Assembly: GCA_045120135.1 (NCBI GenBank)
Contig: JBGVEN010000020.1
Span: 1-64,000 of the forward strand
Source: SIG440 sp045120135
Lineage (GTDB): Bacteria; Bacillota; Clostridia; Monoglobales; Monoglobaceae
Direction of reading: 5' to 3'
DNA length: 64,000 nt
A model generated the notes under the pieces. That model was not told the DNA's origin. It was given only the letters and a program-made list of their open reading frames with translations, and searched no databases. This document shows positions 26,231-35,625 of the stretch, in pieces (position 1 is the first letter of the stretch; every line of letters starts with the position of its first letter). Both the position numbers and the translations under genes were made by a program.

Positions 26231-27814
26231 TTATGAAATGGACTCTATATAATCCTCGAGATTACTTTTGATTACGGTAACACGAGGTCCGTAAATTACC
26301 TGAACACCAGAGCCGCTTTTGATTATGCCTGACGCTCCACTCTCTTTCAAAACAGCGTCATTTACAAGTGAGCTGTCTTTTACGGTTACACGCAGTCTTG
26401 TGGCGCAGCAGTCAACATTTACGAGGTTATCCTTGCCGCCAAGACCCTCTAAAATAAGTGCTGATTTATCTTCCTTTGAAGCGTTGAGGTCCTTTCTGGT
26501 ATAAAGCTTGGTGTCTGCCTCGTCATCCTCACGACCGGGTGTAACGAAATTGAATCTTCTAATAAGTGTGCGGAAAAGGAAGTAGTACACTGCAAAATAA
26601 ATTGCACCTACCCAGATAATGTTTATCCAGTTTGTCTTATCGTTGCCCTGAAGAATACCAAACAAAAAGAGGTCAATAACACCGCCCGAGAAGGTCATAC
26701 CAACGCCGACATTTAAAATATGCATCAGCATAAACGATATGCCGGCAAGCACGCTGTGGATTGCATAAAGAATAGGTGCAACAAACAGAAAGGTAAACTC
26801 CAAAGGTTCGGTTATACCGGTGAGGATTGATGTGAGTGCCGCTGAAAGCAAAAGACCTCCGGCGACCTTCTTTTTGGTGGGCTTTGCAACGCTGTACATA
26901 GCAAGTGCCGCACCGGGCAGACCGAATATCATAAACGGGAATTTACCGCTCATAAAGCGTGTTGCCTCAACCGAGAATTGAGTGGTATTTGGTGATGCCA
27001 ATTGTGCAAAAAAGATGTTCTGTGCACCCTGAACAGTTGTGCCGTCAATTACCATACTGCCGCCAAGACCTGTCTGCCAGAACGGAATATAAAAAACGTG
27101 ATGCAAGCCAAAGGGGATAAGTCCACGCTCGATAGTTCCGTAAATAAGAGTGCCGAAATATCCCGAGTTCAGAACCAAGCCCCCCAAAGAGTATATTGCT
27201 CTTTGAATATAGGGCCAGATAAAGTACATTGCAATACCTACAAGTATATAAACAAAGGTTGATATAATGGGGATAAATCTTACACCGCCAAAGAATGATA
27301 TAACGGTTGGCAACTGAATTTTGTAAAAACGGTTGTGGAGTGCAGCTACACCAAGACCTACAATTATACCGCCAAACACACCCATCTGAAGCGATTGGAT
27401 ACCTACAACATTGGCAACCGTACCTTCGAGCATTGCACCTGCAGCAAGCTGACCGTTGATTTTGAGTAGAGTGGATATGGTCTGATGCATAACAAAAAAT
27501 GCAATTGCGGCGGAAAGAACCGCAGTGCCGTGTTCCTTTTCTGCCATACCCAGTGCAACACCCAAAGCGAATATAAGTGGCAAGTTACCAAAGATAATGT
27601 CACCGGTCTGGGCAAGAATTTGCATAACGGAATTGAGAAAAGTTCCGGGGCCAAGTATTGCACCAAGGTTGTATGCTTCAATGGTGGTTGTGTTGGTTAG
27701 TGATGCACCAACACCAAGTAAAAGACCTGCAATGGGCAGAAGTGCAATTGGTAGCATAAACGAACGGCCGACTCTTTGCAGAACACTGAAAAGACCGCTT
27801 TCCTTTTTCTTCAT
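26231..27814 (-). CDS. PTS glucose/N-acetylglucosamine-type EIIBC component
   Basis: 527 residues. The membrane EIIC domain (about 1-400, ten or so spans; EKEHGTAVLSAAIAFF is typical) transports the sugar. The EIIB domain (about 445-527) carries the phosphocysteine motif VDCCATRLRV, with Cys470 as the likely phosphorylated residue. The protein takes phosphate from EIIA and delivers it to incoming glucose or N-acetylglucosamine; which one cannot be told from sequence alone. The operon order is enzyme I, EIIA, EIIBC. Confidence 0.9.
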   Translation of the reverse strand: MKKKESGLFSVLQRVGRSFMLPIALLPIAGLLLGVGASLTNTTTIEAYNLGAILGPGTFLNSVMQILAQTGDIIFGNLPLIFALGVALGMAEKEHGTAVLSAAIAFFVMHQTISTLLKINGQLAAGAMLEGTVANVVGIQSLQMGVFGGIIVGLGVAALHNRFYKIQLPTVISFFGGVRFIPIISTFVYILVGIAMYFIWPYIQRAIYSLGGLVLNSGYFGTLIYGTIERGLIPFGLHHVFYIPFWQTGLGGSMVIDGTTVQGAQNIFFAQLASPNTTQFSVEATRFMSGKFPFMIFGLPGAALAMYSVAKPTKKKVAGGLLLSAALTSILTGITEPLEFTFLFVAPILYAIHSVLAGISFMLMHILNVGVGMTFSGGVIDLFLFGILQGNDKTNWINIIWVGAIYFAVYYFLFRTLIRRFNFVTPGREDDEADTKLYTRKDLNASKEDKSALILEGLGGKDNLVNVDCCATRLRVTVKDSSLVNDAVLKESGASGIIKSGSGVQVIYGPRVTVIKSNLEDYIESIS

Positions 27815-27837
27815 ATAAATTTCATTCCTTTCGTAAA

Positions 27838-28311
27838 TTAATTCTTATATATAAAGGCCTTGTCACCAGGATTTGCATCCGGATTTTCAAGGACTGAATA
27901 ACTTTTCAGACTTTCGGTATTTGTTATTACAACAACAGTTTCAGTGCTGTACCCTTTGCTTTTGAGAAGCTCAAGGTCGGCTTTGGCAAGGACATCTCCC
28001 TGATTGATGCGGTCGCCTTTTTTTACAAGGGGGGTAAAGCCCGAACCTTTAAGTTCTACGGTGTCTATCCCGATATGAACAAGTATTTCAAGGCCATCGT
28101 CAGAGGTGATACAGTATGCGTGTAGTGTTTCAGTAACATCGGAAACTGTACCGGAGACAGGGCTGAAAAACTCGCCATTTTCGGGAATAACGGCAAAGCC
28201 GTCGCCCAGTATTTTCTGTGAAAAAACCTGGTCGGGAACTTTAGTGATATCAACAACCTGTCCCTTTGCAACGGCAGTGAGAAATTTTTCTTTCTTAAAA
28301 AAATCAAACAT
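27838..28311 (-). CDS. PTS glucose-type EIIA component
   Basis: 157 residues, a free-standing Crr/EIIA-Glc type domain. The active-site His is in LVHIGIDTVEL (His79) and the second conserved His is His64 in ETLHAYC. It relays phosphate from HPr to the EIIB domain of the next gene. Spacing of 23 bases to EIIBC and 25 bases to enzyme I supports one operon. Confidence 0.93.
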   Translation of the reverse strand: MFDFFKKEKFLTAVAKGQVVDITKVPDQVFSQKILGDGFAVIPENGEFFSPVSGTVSDVTETLHAYCITSDDGLEILVHIGIDTVELKGSGFTPLVKKGDRINQGDVLAKADLELLKSKGYSTETVVVITNTESLKSYSVLENPDANPGDKAFIYKN

Positions 28312-28336
28312 ATTTTATATCCTTTCCTTTAATTAC

Positions 28337-29953
28337 TTAATCCAATCCACGAATCTTTTCGCGCAGCTTCAAAACGAATGACGGCGAAACTGAAAGCTCG
28401 TCAATTCCCATATCTACAAATTCTTCGGTAAGGGCAAGGTCCGCGGCAAGCTCTCCGCATATACCAACCCATTTGCCGTACTTGTGAGCGTTTTGAATGA
28501 CATTTTCTATAAGCCTGAGTATCGCAGGATGATGCGGGTCAAAAAATGGCTCCAAAGCAGAATTTTGACGGTCAAGGGCAAGCGTATACTGGGTAAGGTC
28601 ATTGGTGCCAATGCTGAAAAAATCTACCTCAGGGGCAAGTATATCACAGATTATGGCAGCGGCAGGGGTCTCAATCATAATCCCTGTTTCAATGTCCTCC
28701 TTGTAAGGTATTCCCTCGTTTTTAAGCTCCTGCATTGCTTCTTTAACCAACGCCTTTGCCCGAGTGACCTCGGATAGAGAGGTTATCATAGGAAACATAA
28801 TTGAAATATTCCCGAATGCGGAAGCACGAAGAAGTGCCCGAAGCTGGGTTTTAAACATTTTGGTATCGGTAAGGCAGATGCGGATTGCCCGAAACCCGAG
28901 GGCAGGATTGTCCTCGCAAGGGAGGTTAAAATAGTCAATTTGCTTGTCTGCGCCGATGTCCATCGTTCGGACAATCACTTTTTTGCCGCACATTCCCTCG
29001 GCTACCTCTTTGTATTTGCGGAACTGTTCGTCCTCGGTGGGGAAATTCGAGGCTTCGAGGTACAGAAATTCACTTCTGAACAAGCCTATTCCCTCAGCAT
29101 CGTTCTGAATTGCCGCCGCAAGGTCACGGGGGCTGCCGATATTTGCGTAGAGATTTATTTTTTTATAGGATTTTGTTTCGGTGGGCTTTCCACGAAGCTC
29201 GGACAGTAGCTTTGCCCGTTCGTCCTCAAGTGCCTTTCGCTTTTTGTATTCCTGAATAGTAAACTCGTCGGGGTCTATATAAAGAGCGCCGCTGAACCCG
29301 TCAAGAATAGCTGTTTTTCCGTGGTGCTCCGAGCTGATTTCGCCCGTGTTGATGACTGCAGGAATGTTCATAGTCCTTGCAAGGATTGCAGTATGTGAGG
29401 TTTGTGAACCACGAAAGGTCACAAATCCTAAAATTTTGTCCTTATCCATCTGCACGGTCTCGCTGGGGGTGAGGTCGTCGGCAATTATAATTGACGGCTC
29501 GGTGATTTCTTCATTTCCCGAATTGTTGGTGAGCAGGTTTATGAGACGCTCGGAAATATCGTGCACATCCGAAGCCCGTGCCTGCATATATTCGTCGTCC
29601 ATTTCCCGAAAGGTTCTGGCAAATATGTCCGAGGTATAGCTTACGGCATATTCCGCATTGACCTTTTGAACATTTATTGTATTTATAATTGCTCCGTAGA
29701 AGTCTTCATCGTCCAGCATCATTGTATGAATCTGAAAAATCTGGGCGTTGTCCTCGCCAACCTGTAAAAGAGCCTTATCGTAAAGCGCACGAAGCTCTTT
29801 TTTTGCGGCGTTAAGCGCTGACATAAAGCGGCGGATTTCGGATTCGGGAGACTCGGTTTTCTTCCGTTTGACAGTTCTTTTATTTATGCCGTAAAAGTAT
29901 AACTTACCCATACACAGGGAGTTGTAAACACTTTTTCCGTTTATTTCAAGCAT
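28337..29953 (-). CDS. ptsI: PTS enzyme I (phosphoenolpyruvate-protein phosphotransferase)
   Basis: 538 residues. It takes phosphate from phosphoenolpyruvate and passes it to HPr. The phosphohistidine motif RGSQTSHTAILART is intact (His near residue 187), and the C-terminal PEP-binding barrel shows IGTNDLTQYTLALDRQ and GICGELAAD. Start is placed at the ATG at 29953, 13 bases after AAGGA; a GTG four codons upstream is too close to that site. The HPr gene (ptsH) is not in this operon and must lie elsewhere. Confidence 0.93.
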   Translation of the reverse strand: MLEINGKSVYNSLCMGKLYFYGINKRTVKRKKTESPESEIRRFMSALNAAKKELRALYDKALLQVGEDNAQIFQIHTMMLDDEDFYGAIINTINVQKVNAEYAVSYTSDIFARTFREMDDEYMQARASDVHDISERLINLLTNNSGNEEITEPSIIIADDLTPSETVQMDKDKILGFVTFRGSQTSHTAILARTMNIPAVINTGEISSEHHGKTAILDGFSGALYIDPDEFTIQEYKKRKALEDERAKLLSELRGKPTETKSYKKINLYANIGSPRDLAAAIQNDAEGIGLFRSEFLYLEASNFPTEDEQFRKYKEVAEGMCGKKVIVRTMDIGADKQIDYFNLPCEDNPALGFRAIRICLTDTKMFKTQLRALLRASAFGNISIMFPMITSLSEVTRAKALVKEAMQELKNEGIPYKEDIETGIMIETPAAAIICDILAPEVDFFSIGTNDLTQYTLALDRQNSALEPFFDPHHPAILRLIENVIQNAHKYGKWVGICGELAADLALTEEFVDMGIDELSVSPSFVLKLREKIRGLD

Positions 29954-30065
29954 CGGTTTTTTCACATCCTTAAGTATTCTTGAATTAGTATGAACAGAAA
30001 ATAGGAAAAATACACAACTACTTACATATATATTTTTTTAATGTATGGGAACAATGAATGTAATA

Positions 30066-30094
30066 TTGACAAAATGCTGCAAAAAGGTTATTCT
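30066..30094 (+). promoter_or_regulatory. Promoter of the M16 peptidase gene
   Basis: TTGACA (30066-30071), 17-bp spacer, TATTCT (30089-30094). Confidence 0.7.
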
Positions 30095-30126
30095 TTAAAT
30101 CAGAAAGAATTGAAGGAGAAATTTAC

Positions 30127-31389
30127 GTGTATAAAGTAACTTCATTAAATAACGGAATAAGAGTTGTTACCGAAAAAATAGATTATGTAAAATCGGTATC
30201 TGTCGGTGTGTGGATTGGTGCAGGCTCGGCAATGGAAACAGAAGAGAACAGCGGTGTTTCGCATTATATTGAGCACATGCTTTTTAAGGGCACATCAAAC
30301 CGCACCGCAAAGGAAATTGCTGAGCAGATGGACAGAATCGGCGGACACCTGAACGCTGTGACATCCACGGAATATACCTGTTTTTATGCAAAAACGCTGA
30401 CCGAACATTACGAAACTGCGCTTGATATATTATCTGATATGATTATAAACTCAAAATTTGCAGGGGAAAGCATTGCAACCGAGCGCAAGGTCATTACAGA
30501 AGAAATTAATATGTGCGATGATACGCCCGAGGACTATATTCACGACGTGCTCAGCAAGCTGATGTGGAAAGAAAGTCCCCTTGGCTTCCCTATTGCCGGA
30601 ACGGTAGAGAGTATAAAGGGTATAGACAGACAGACACTTCTTGACTACCGTGACAGGCTGTATTTCGGAAATAATATTGTTATATCGGTGGTAGGATTTT
30701 TTGATGAAAATGAGGTACTGGCAAAGCTTGAACAGAAGTTCGGCAGCATAAAGCAAAGCGGCGGTGAAAAGAATATCCCCGGTAAGCTTCCTGTAACCCG
30801 CGGTATGCATATTGTTAAAAAGGATATAGAACAATGCCATGTTTGTCTTGGACTTGAGGGTTTTTGCAGAAGCGATTCAAGACATTTTGATTTGCAGGTG
30901 ATGAATGCGGTCTTTGGCGGAAATATGAGCTCCCGTCTCTTTCAAAGGGTGAGAGAGGAGCTGGGACTTGCATATTCGATTTATTCATACTCGAACACCT
31001 ATCAGAATAACGGTTCAACGGTAATCTATGCCGGACTCAATACTGAGCATCTTTGCGATGCATTGTCGGTAATAGGCGAAGAAATCAGTATGTTAAAGAA
31101 AAATAAGCTTACCCAGGATGAGGTGAGCGTTGCAAAGGAACAGATGAAAGCGGCAGTTATAATGGGCCGTGAAAGTGTGTCAAGCCGTATGCGGAGCTAC
31201 GGCAGGTCGATGCTGTATGAAAACAGAGTATACACTATGGATGATTTGGTTGAACTGATTGACAGGATAACAACTGATTCGGTTGCGAATGTAATTGATA
31301 CAGTATTTGATATAAATAAGCTGAATATCGCTGTCACCGGCAGAATTGAAAATGGCGCCCAGAACATTGTCGATGCAATAGCATTTTAA
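30127..31389 (+). CDS. M16 family zinc metallopeptidase (processing-protease-like)
   Basis: 420 residues, two M16 domains. The inverted zinc motif HYIEH is at residues 46-50, and the third ligand Glu lies in the ITEEINMCDDTPED region near 126. The family includes the mitochondrial processing protease beta subunit and YmxG-type bacterial peptidases. The start codon is GTG at 30127 with AAGGAGA seven bases upstream; no ATG fits. It is a single gene ended by a strong terminator. The substrate is unknown. Confidence 0.92.
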   Translation: MYKVTSLNNGIRVVTEKIDYVKSVSVGVWIGAGSAMETEENSGVSHYIEHMLFKGTSNRTAKEIAEQMDRIGGHLNAVTSTEYTCFYAKTLTEHYETALDILSDMIINSKFAGESIATERKVITEEINMCDDTPEDYIHDVLSKLMWKESPLGFPIAGTVESIKGIDRQTLLDYRDRLYFGNNIVISVVGFFDENEVLAKLEQKFGSIKQSGGEKNIPGKLPVTRGMHIVKKDIEQCHVCLGLEGFCRSDSRHFDLQVMNAVFGGNMSSRLFQRVREELGLAYSIYSYSNTYQNNGSTVIYAGLNTEHLCDALSVIGEEISMLKKNKLTQDEVSVAKEQMKAAVIMGRESVSSRMRSYGRSMLYENRVYTMDDLVELIDRITTDSVANVIDTVFDINKLNIAVTGRIENGAQNIVDAIAF

Positions 31390-31390
31390 C

Positions 31391-31420
31391 AAAAGCCTGA
31401 ACCTTATGGTTCAGGCTTTT
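31391..31420 (+). terminator. Terminator after the M16 peptidase gene
   Basis: Thirteen-base-pair stem AAAAGCCTGAACC/GGTTCAGGCTTTT (31391-31403 / 31408-31420). Confidence 0.85.
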
Positions 31421-31479
31421 GTAATATGTAGCTGCCTGTCCGCATACATATATTTTAGACCAAAGATGTAAAGGAGCGG

Positions 31480-34098
31480 ATGTATGTGGATATGCAAAAA
31501 GGCTTGACTTCAAAGCAAGCGGAAGAGTCCCGTGCAAAATACGGTACAAATAGGCTTTCCGAAAAGGAAAGAGTGACATTCTTTAAAAAATATATGGAAA
31601 AGTTTGATGACCCCATTATTATAATATTACTGGTTGCATTGGGGATAAATATTGTTTTCACCTTTTTTGGCAAGGTGGATTGGTTTGAGTGCCTTGGAAT
31701 TTTTATTTCAGTAATGATTGCAACCTTAGTCGGAGCATTCTCTGAATACAAAAACGAAGAGGAATTCCAAAGAATTCAAAACGAGGCGGCAAAGATAAAG
31801 TGCAAGGTTTATCGTGACAGCAGGTTAGTCAGCCTGCCCATAGATGAGATTGTAACCGACGATATTGTCTTGCTTCAGGCAGGCGATATGATTCCCGCTG
31901 ACGGAGTGGTTGCTAGTGGAAAAATAAAGGTTGACCAGTCGGCATTGAATGGTGAAAACGAAGAGGTTGAAAAAACAGAGTCAAGCTATGGAACTGAGGT
32001 GTTGACTCAAACTGATTTCTGGGACAAAACTGCATTGTACCGAGGTTGTATTGTGTGTTCGGGACAATGCGAGATGCGTGTTGTTCGTGTGGGAGATTCA
32101 ACGGTTTACGGAAGCCTCAATAACTCAGATGACGATGATAATCGCAAAAGCCCGCTGCAAATCAAACTTGCCGCCTTAGCAAAGAAGATAAGCTTTTTTG
32201 GATACATAGGCTCTGTTACGGTGGCGACTGCAACAATGCTTCAACATATATTTGCAAACAGGGCTATGGGTGCTGCGGCATATTTTGCAGATACGATGCA
32301 GGTTATTTCGGATTTGGTGGGGGCACTGATTATGGGTATTACCGTAATTGTTGTGGCTGTACCCGAGGGACTTCCTCTTATGGTTGCGATTGTTTGCTCG
32401 CTTAATATGAAGAAAATGCTTAAAAGCAATGTTCTTGTTCGTAAGCTCATCGGTATTGAAACAGCCGGCGGAATAAATATTTTGTTCACCGATAAAACCG
32501 GAACAATAACTTGCGGAAAGTTAAAAGCGGTTAGCTTTATCGATGGAAACGGAGCAACTGTTGACCGGTTTGACAAAATAGAAACACCTCTTAAAAAGCT
32601 AGTATATTTATCGTCGGTATATAATTCTGCGGCACAGTTTTCCGGCGAGGGGGTTATCGGCGGAAATGCCACGGAGAGGGCACTACTTGATATGGTAAAG
32701 AGCTTTAAGCAAAGCATAAATGTAAAGAAATCCCGCGAAGTGCTTTTTACCAGCGAGAACAAATTTTCGATGACAGAAATGACGGGGGAGTTTTGCGGTG
32801 TTTTGGTAAAGGGTGCACCGGAAAAAATTCTTAAGAACTGTACCGAGTATTATGACTTGTCCGGAACAAAGCAGCCGCTTTCAAAAAAAGGTCAGCTTGA
32901 AAAAACAGTTCTCGAAATGGCAAATCGCAGCATAAGAGTTCTGGCACTCGCAACAGCGGAAGATGTTATAGGGGATGACTTGCCGGAAGAATTGACCCTT
33001 GTGGGACTTGTCGGGATACGGGACGATTTAAGGCCGGATGTAAAGATGGCGGTATCTGATATGCGCCGTGCAGGAATTCAGACTGTTATGATAACAGGTG
33101 ACAAAAAGGAAACAGCACTGGCAATAGCGCGTGAAGCAGGTATTGTAGAGGATGAAGGAGTTGTAATCACCTCGGACGAGATGAAAAAAATGACCGATGC
33201 TCAGCTTGCAGGGGTGATGCCAAAGCTTCGTGTGGTTGCACGTGCCCTTCCGGGGGACAAAAGCAGGCTTGTGAGGATTGCTCAGAAAATCGGCAATGTA
33301 ACCGGGATGACCGGCGATGGTGTGAACGACCTTGCGGCACTTCGTGCATCGGATGTAGGCTTTGCAATGGGGAGCGGTACGGATATTGCAAAGGAGGCGG
33401 GAGATATTGTTATACTGGACGATAACTTTGCCTCAATTAAAAAAGCCGTCCTTTACGGACGGACAATTTACAAAAGTATAAAAAAGTTTGTGGCGTTTCA
33501 GATTACAATTAATATTGCCGCAATGTCAGTGTTGGTGCTGGGACCAATTATCGGTGTTGCAAAACCTTTGGGGGTTATCCAGATGCTTTGGGTCAATCTC
33601 GTTATGGATACTCTTGCGGCAATTGCATTTGGCGGCGAGGCGGCACTCGGCAGATATATGCTTGAAAAACCAATTAAGCGCAACGAGGATATAATTGACC
33701 GCAAAATGTGGAGTTCTGTCACGATTAACAGTCTGTTTTTGTGTGCGGTCAGCGTGTTTATGTTTATATCTCAGGATATCCATTACGCTTTCAGAAACGC
33801 TCCTCAAGATGCAGTGTTTTATACGGCGTACTTCAATTATTTTGTATTCTCATGCATATTTAATGCTTTTAATGTAAGAACAGAAAGTATTGACCTGACC
33901 GACCATATCTCCTTAAATAAGCCGTTTCTGATTATATTGCTGATTATTGGCGTAGTCCAGATTCTTATGACCTGCTTCGGCGGTGCAATTATCGGTACGG
34001 CACGGCTCGCTGCAAACGAGTGGGCATTAGTAATTGTTATGGCGCTCCTTATTGTTCCGGTAGATATACTGCGAAAGCTTATTGTGCGAAAAGCTTAA
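31480..34098 (+). CDS. Calcium-transporting type P-ATPase (P2 class)
   Basis: 872 residues, an ion pump of the plasma-membrane/secretory Ca2+-ATPase branch. The N-terminal domain reads GLTSKQAEESRAKYG. The membrane-4 motif is VPEGLPL, typical of P2B calcium pumps. The phosphorylation motif FTDKTGTITCG has Asp at about residue 338, and MTGDGVNDLAALRASDVGFAMG forms the hinge. About ten spans. The ribosome binding site AAGGAG sits only three bases before the ATG at 31480; the in-frame GTG at 31486 (nine bases) is an equally likely start. Calcium export is the probable job. Confidence 0.92.
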   Translation: MYVDMQKGLTSKQAEESRAKYGTNRLSEKERVTFFKKYMEKFDDPIIIILLVALGINIVFTFFGKVDWFECLGIFISVMIATLVGAFSEYKNEEEFQRIQNEAAKIKCKVYRDSRLVSLPIDEIVTDDIVLLQAGDMIPADGVVASGKIKVDQSALNGENEEVEKTESSYGTEVLTQTDFWDKTALYRGCIVCSGQCEMRVVRVGDSTVYGSLNNSDDDDNRKSPLQIKLAALAKKISFFGYIGSVTVATATMLQHIFANRAMGAAAYFADTMQVISDLVGALIMGITVIVVAVPEGLPLMVAIVCSLNMKKMLKSNVLVRKLIGIETAGGINILFTDKTGTITCGKLKAVSFIDGNGATVDRFDKIETPLKKLVYLSSVYNSAAQFSGEGVIGGNATERALLDMVKSFKQSINVKKSREVLFTSENKFSMTEMTGEFCGVLVKGAPEKILKNCTEYYDLSGTKQPLSKKGQLEKTVLEMANRSIRVLALATAEDVIGDDLPEELTLVGLVGIRDDLRPDVKMAVSDMRRAGIQTVMITGDKKETALAIAREAGIVEDEGVVITSDEMKKMTDAQLAGVMPKLRVVARALPGDKSRLVRIAQKIGNVTGMTGDGVNDLAALRASDVGFAMGSGTDIAKEAGDIVILDDNFASIKKAVLYGRTIYKSIKKFVAFQITINIAAMSVLVLGPIIGVAKPLGVIQMLWVNLVMDTLAAIAFGGEAALGRYMLEKPIKRNEDIIDRKMWSSVTINSLFLCAVSVFMFISQDIHYAFRNAPQDAVFYTAYFNYFVFSCIFNAFNVRTESIDLTDHISLNKPFLIILLIIGVVQILMTCFGGAIIGTARLAANEWALVIVMALLIVPVDILRKLIVRKA

Positions 34099-34103
34099 AT
34101 TTT

Positions 34104-34997
34104 TTACACTCCGCTTAAATCAAAGGGCGGAGTGTATTCTTTTTGTGCACTGCTTCTATCCTGAATATATGCGTTGTCAAACCCGTGCTTTAGTGCGGAA
34201 TCCACAATGCTGTTATACTCAAAACTGGTGATTTTTCGGTTAAGCTCAGGGAATTTGGATAAACAGCCGTTTGGAGTATACTGGCTCATCAGACTAAGAA
34301 TAAAATCGCTTTTATCAAAATTTTTCGCAAGAACGTCAATTATATTGAGGGAATCCTTGCGGCAGCCGGGCAGTGCAAGATGGCGTATAATTACGCCGGA
34401 TTTCATAATCCCGTTTGTATCCAGCACGGGCTTTCCTGCAATATCAATCATTTCTTTCGCTGCGGCAAAGGCGTATTCAAAATAATCATTGACACCGCTG
34501 TACTTTTGGGAAAGCTCCGGTGAGAAGTATTTTATATCGGTCAGGAATATATCAATGTACCCTTTTAATGCACGAAGCGTTTCGATTTTCTCGTAACCGC
34601 CCGTGTTGCAGACAAAGGGTATTTTTATTTTGCTTTTTACACTGTCAATGGCGGCGCAAATCTGCGAAATGTATGGGGTTGGTGAAACAAGATTGATATT
34701 ATGTGCGCCCAAATCTTGCAGCTCTAAAAAAATTTCCCCCAATCTTTGAACGGATACTTCTTTGCCAAAGGCTTGATGACTAATTTCGACGTTCTGGCAG
34801 TATACACATTTTAAATTGCAACCGCTGAAAAACACTGTGCCGCTACCGCACGTTCCGCTAATTGGCGGCTCCTCCCAATGATGGAGGGCAGCTCGTGCAA
34901 TTTTAATTTTTTCTCCGGCTTTACAGAACCCCGTCAGAGTATTGCGGTCAATACCGCATTCACGGGGACAAATTGAACAGTTTTTTAATATATTCAT
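34104..34997 (-). CDS. Radical SAM protein, PflA-like with extra N-terminal cysteine motif
   Basis: 297 residues. The radical SAM cluster motif CNLKCVYC gives Cys60, Cys64 and Cys67. A second cysteine group precedes it (Cys7, Cys10, Cys14, Cys25 in CSICPRECGIDR...GFC), as in the pyruvate-formate-lyase-activating-enzyme-like uncharacterised radical SAM family. The start has AGGAGA upstream. It is divergent from the MarR gene. A glycyl-radical or methyl-transfer target is not visible nearby, so the reaction is unknown. Confidence 0.88.
   Translation of the reverse strand: MNILKNCSICPRECGIDRNTLTGFCKAGEKIKIARAALHHWEEPPISGTCGSGTVFFSGCNLKCVYCQNVEISHQAFGKEVSVQRLGEIFLELQDLGAHNINLVSPTPYISQICAAIDSVKSKIKIPFVCNTGGYEKIETLRALKGYIDIFLTDIKYFSPELSQKYSGVNDYFEYAFAAAKEMIDIAGKPVLDTNGIMKSGVIIRHLALPGCRKDSLNIIDVLAKNFDKSDFILSLMSQYTPNGCLSKFPELNRKITSFEYNSIVDSALKHGFDNAYIQDRSSAQKEYTPPFDLSGV
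34106..34140 (+). terminator. Probable terminator of the P-ATPase gene
   Basis: Stem ACACTCCGC/GCGGAGTGT (34106-34114 / 34127-34135) then ATTCTTTTT. It overlaps the 3' end of the convergent radical SAM gene. Confidence 0.5.
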
Positions 34998-35085
34998 AAA
35001 ATATTTCTCCTGAAAGGTTATATGTCAAGTATAGTCCAAAGACCTGAACCTGTCAATTGTTGAGGTAAATTTTAGCAGAAAACTA

Positions 35086-35114
35086 TTGACAAAAATAAAC
35101 TTTGATGTTAAAAT
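35086..35114 (+). promoter_or_regulatory. Promoter of the MarR-ligase operon
   Basis: TTGACA (35086-35091), 17-bp spacer, TAAAAT (35109-35114). Confidence 0.75.
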
Positions 35115-35116
35115 AG

Positions 35117-35129
35117 TTTGAAGTTCAAA
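35117..35129. promoter_or_regulatory. FabT-type operator palindrome
   Basis: TTTGAA-G-TTCAAA, a perfect inverted repeat just after the -10 hexamer, where a bound repressor would block transcription. The core TTTGA-N3-TCAAA matches the general form of FabT boxes. A half-site CTTTGA lies in the promoter spacer. Confidence 0.6.
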
Positions 35130-35148
35130 GTATTTTTGGAGGGGAAAT

Positions 35149-35613
35149 ATGAGCGGAAGAATGCAAATGAGCGACCTTCTCGTAAGAGTTTTCAATCAAA
35201 TCCTTGCATGGGAAGAGAACAACTTTAAATCACATGAGTTTGACGATTTGACATTGCGTGAACTGCATGTGTTAGAAGCGGTGTTCGGACTAAAGGAAAG
35301 CGAAAGCAATCGTATGTCTGAGATTGCCAAGTATCTTTCAATCACCCCCGGGTCTCTTACAACCTCGGTTAACGGACTTGTTAAAAAAGGCTATCTTATG
35401 CGTAGAAGCAAGGCGGGAGACAGGCGGGTTGTTCTTATTGTTCCAACCCAAAAGGCGGTTGCGGTCAATAATATACATTCTAACCTTCGTGCTCAAATGA
35501 TTGATGAAATTCTTCAGGCAGCAGAGCTTGGTACAAATGAAATGGAGCTTCTATATGAAATGATAGAAAAGCTGAATTTATATTTTGATGAAAAGCAAAA
35601 TACCAGAAAATAG
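35149..35613 (+). CDS. MarR family regulator, FabT-like
   Basis: 154 residues with a winged helix (LTLRELHVLEAVFG, MSEIAKYLSITPGSLTTSVNGLVKKGYLMR, DRRVVLIVPT). This layout is close to FabT, the MarR repressor of fatty acid synthesis genes in streptococci and many Clostridia. Two observations support that: the palindrome over its own promoter has the FabT-box form, and the next gene (13 bases on) is an acyl-activating enzyme. Autorepression with an acyl-linked co-repressor is the likely mode. No fab genes are in the window, so the regulon is unproven. Confidence 0.8.
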   Translation: MSGRMQMSDLLVRVFNQILAWEENNFKSHEFDDLTLRELHVLEAVFGLKESESNRMSEIAKYLSITPGSLTTSVNGLVKKGYLMRRSKAGDRRVVLIVPTQKAVAVNNIHSNLRAQMIDEILQAAELGTNEMELLYEMIEKLNLYFDEKQNTRK

Positions 35614-35625
35614 GAGGAAATGTAA

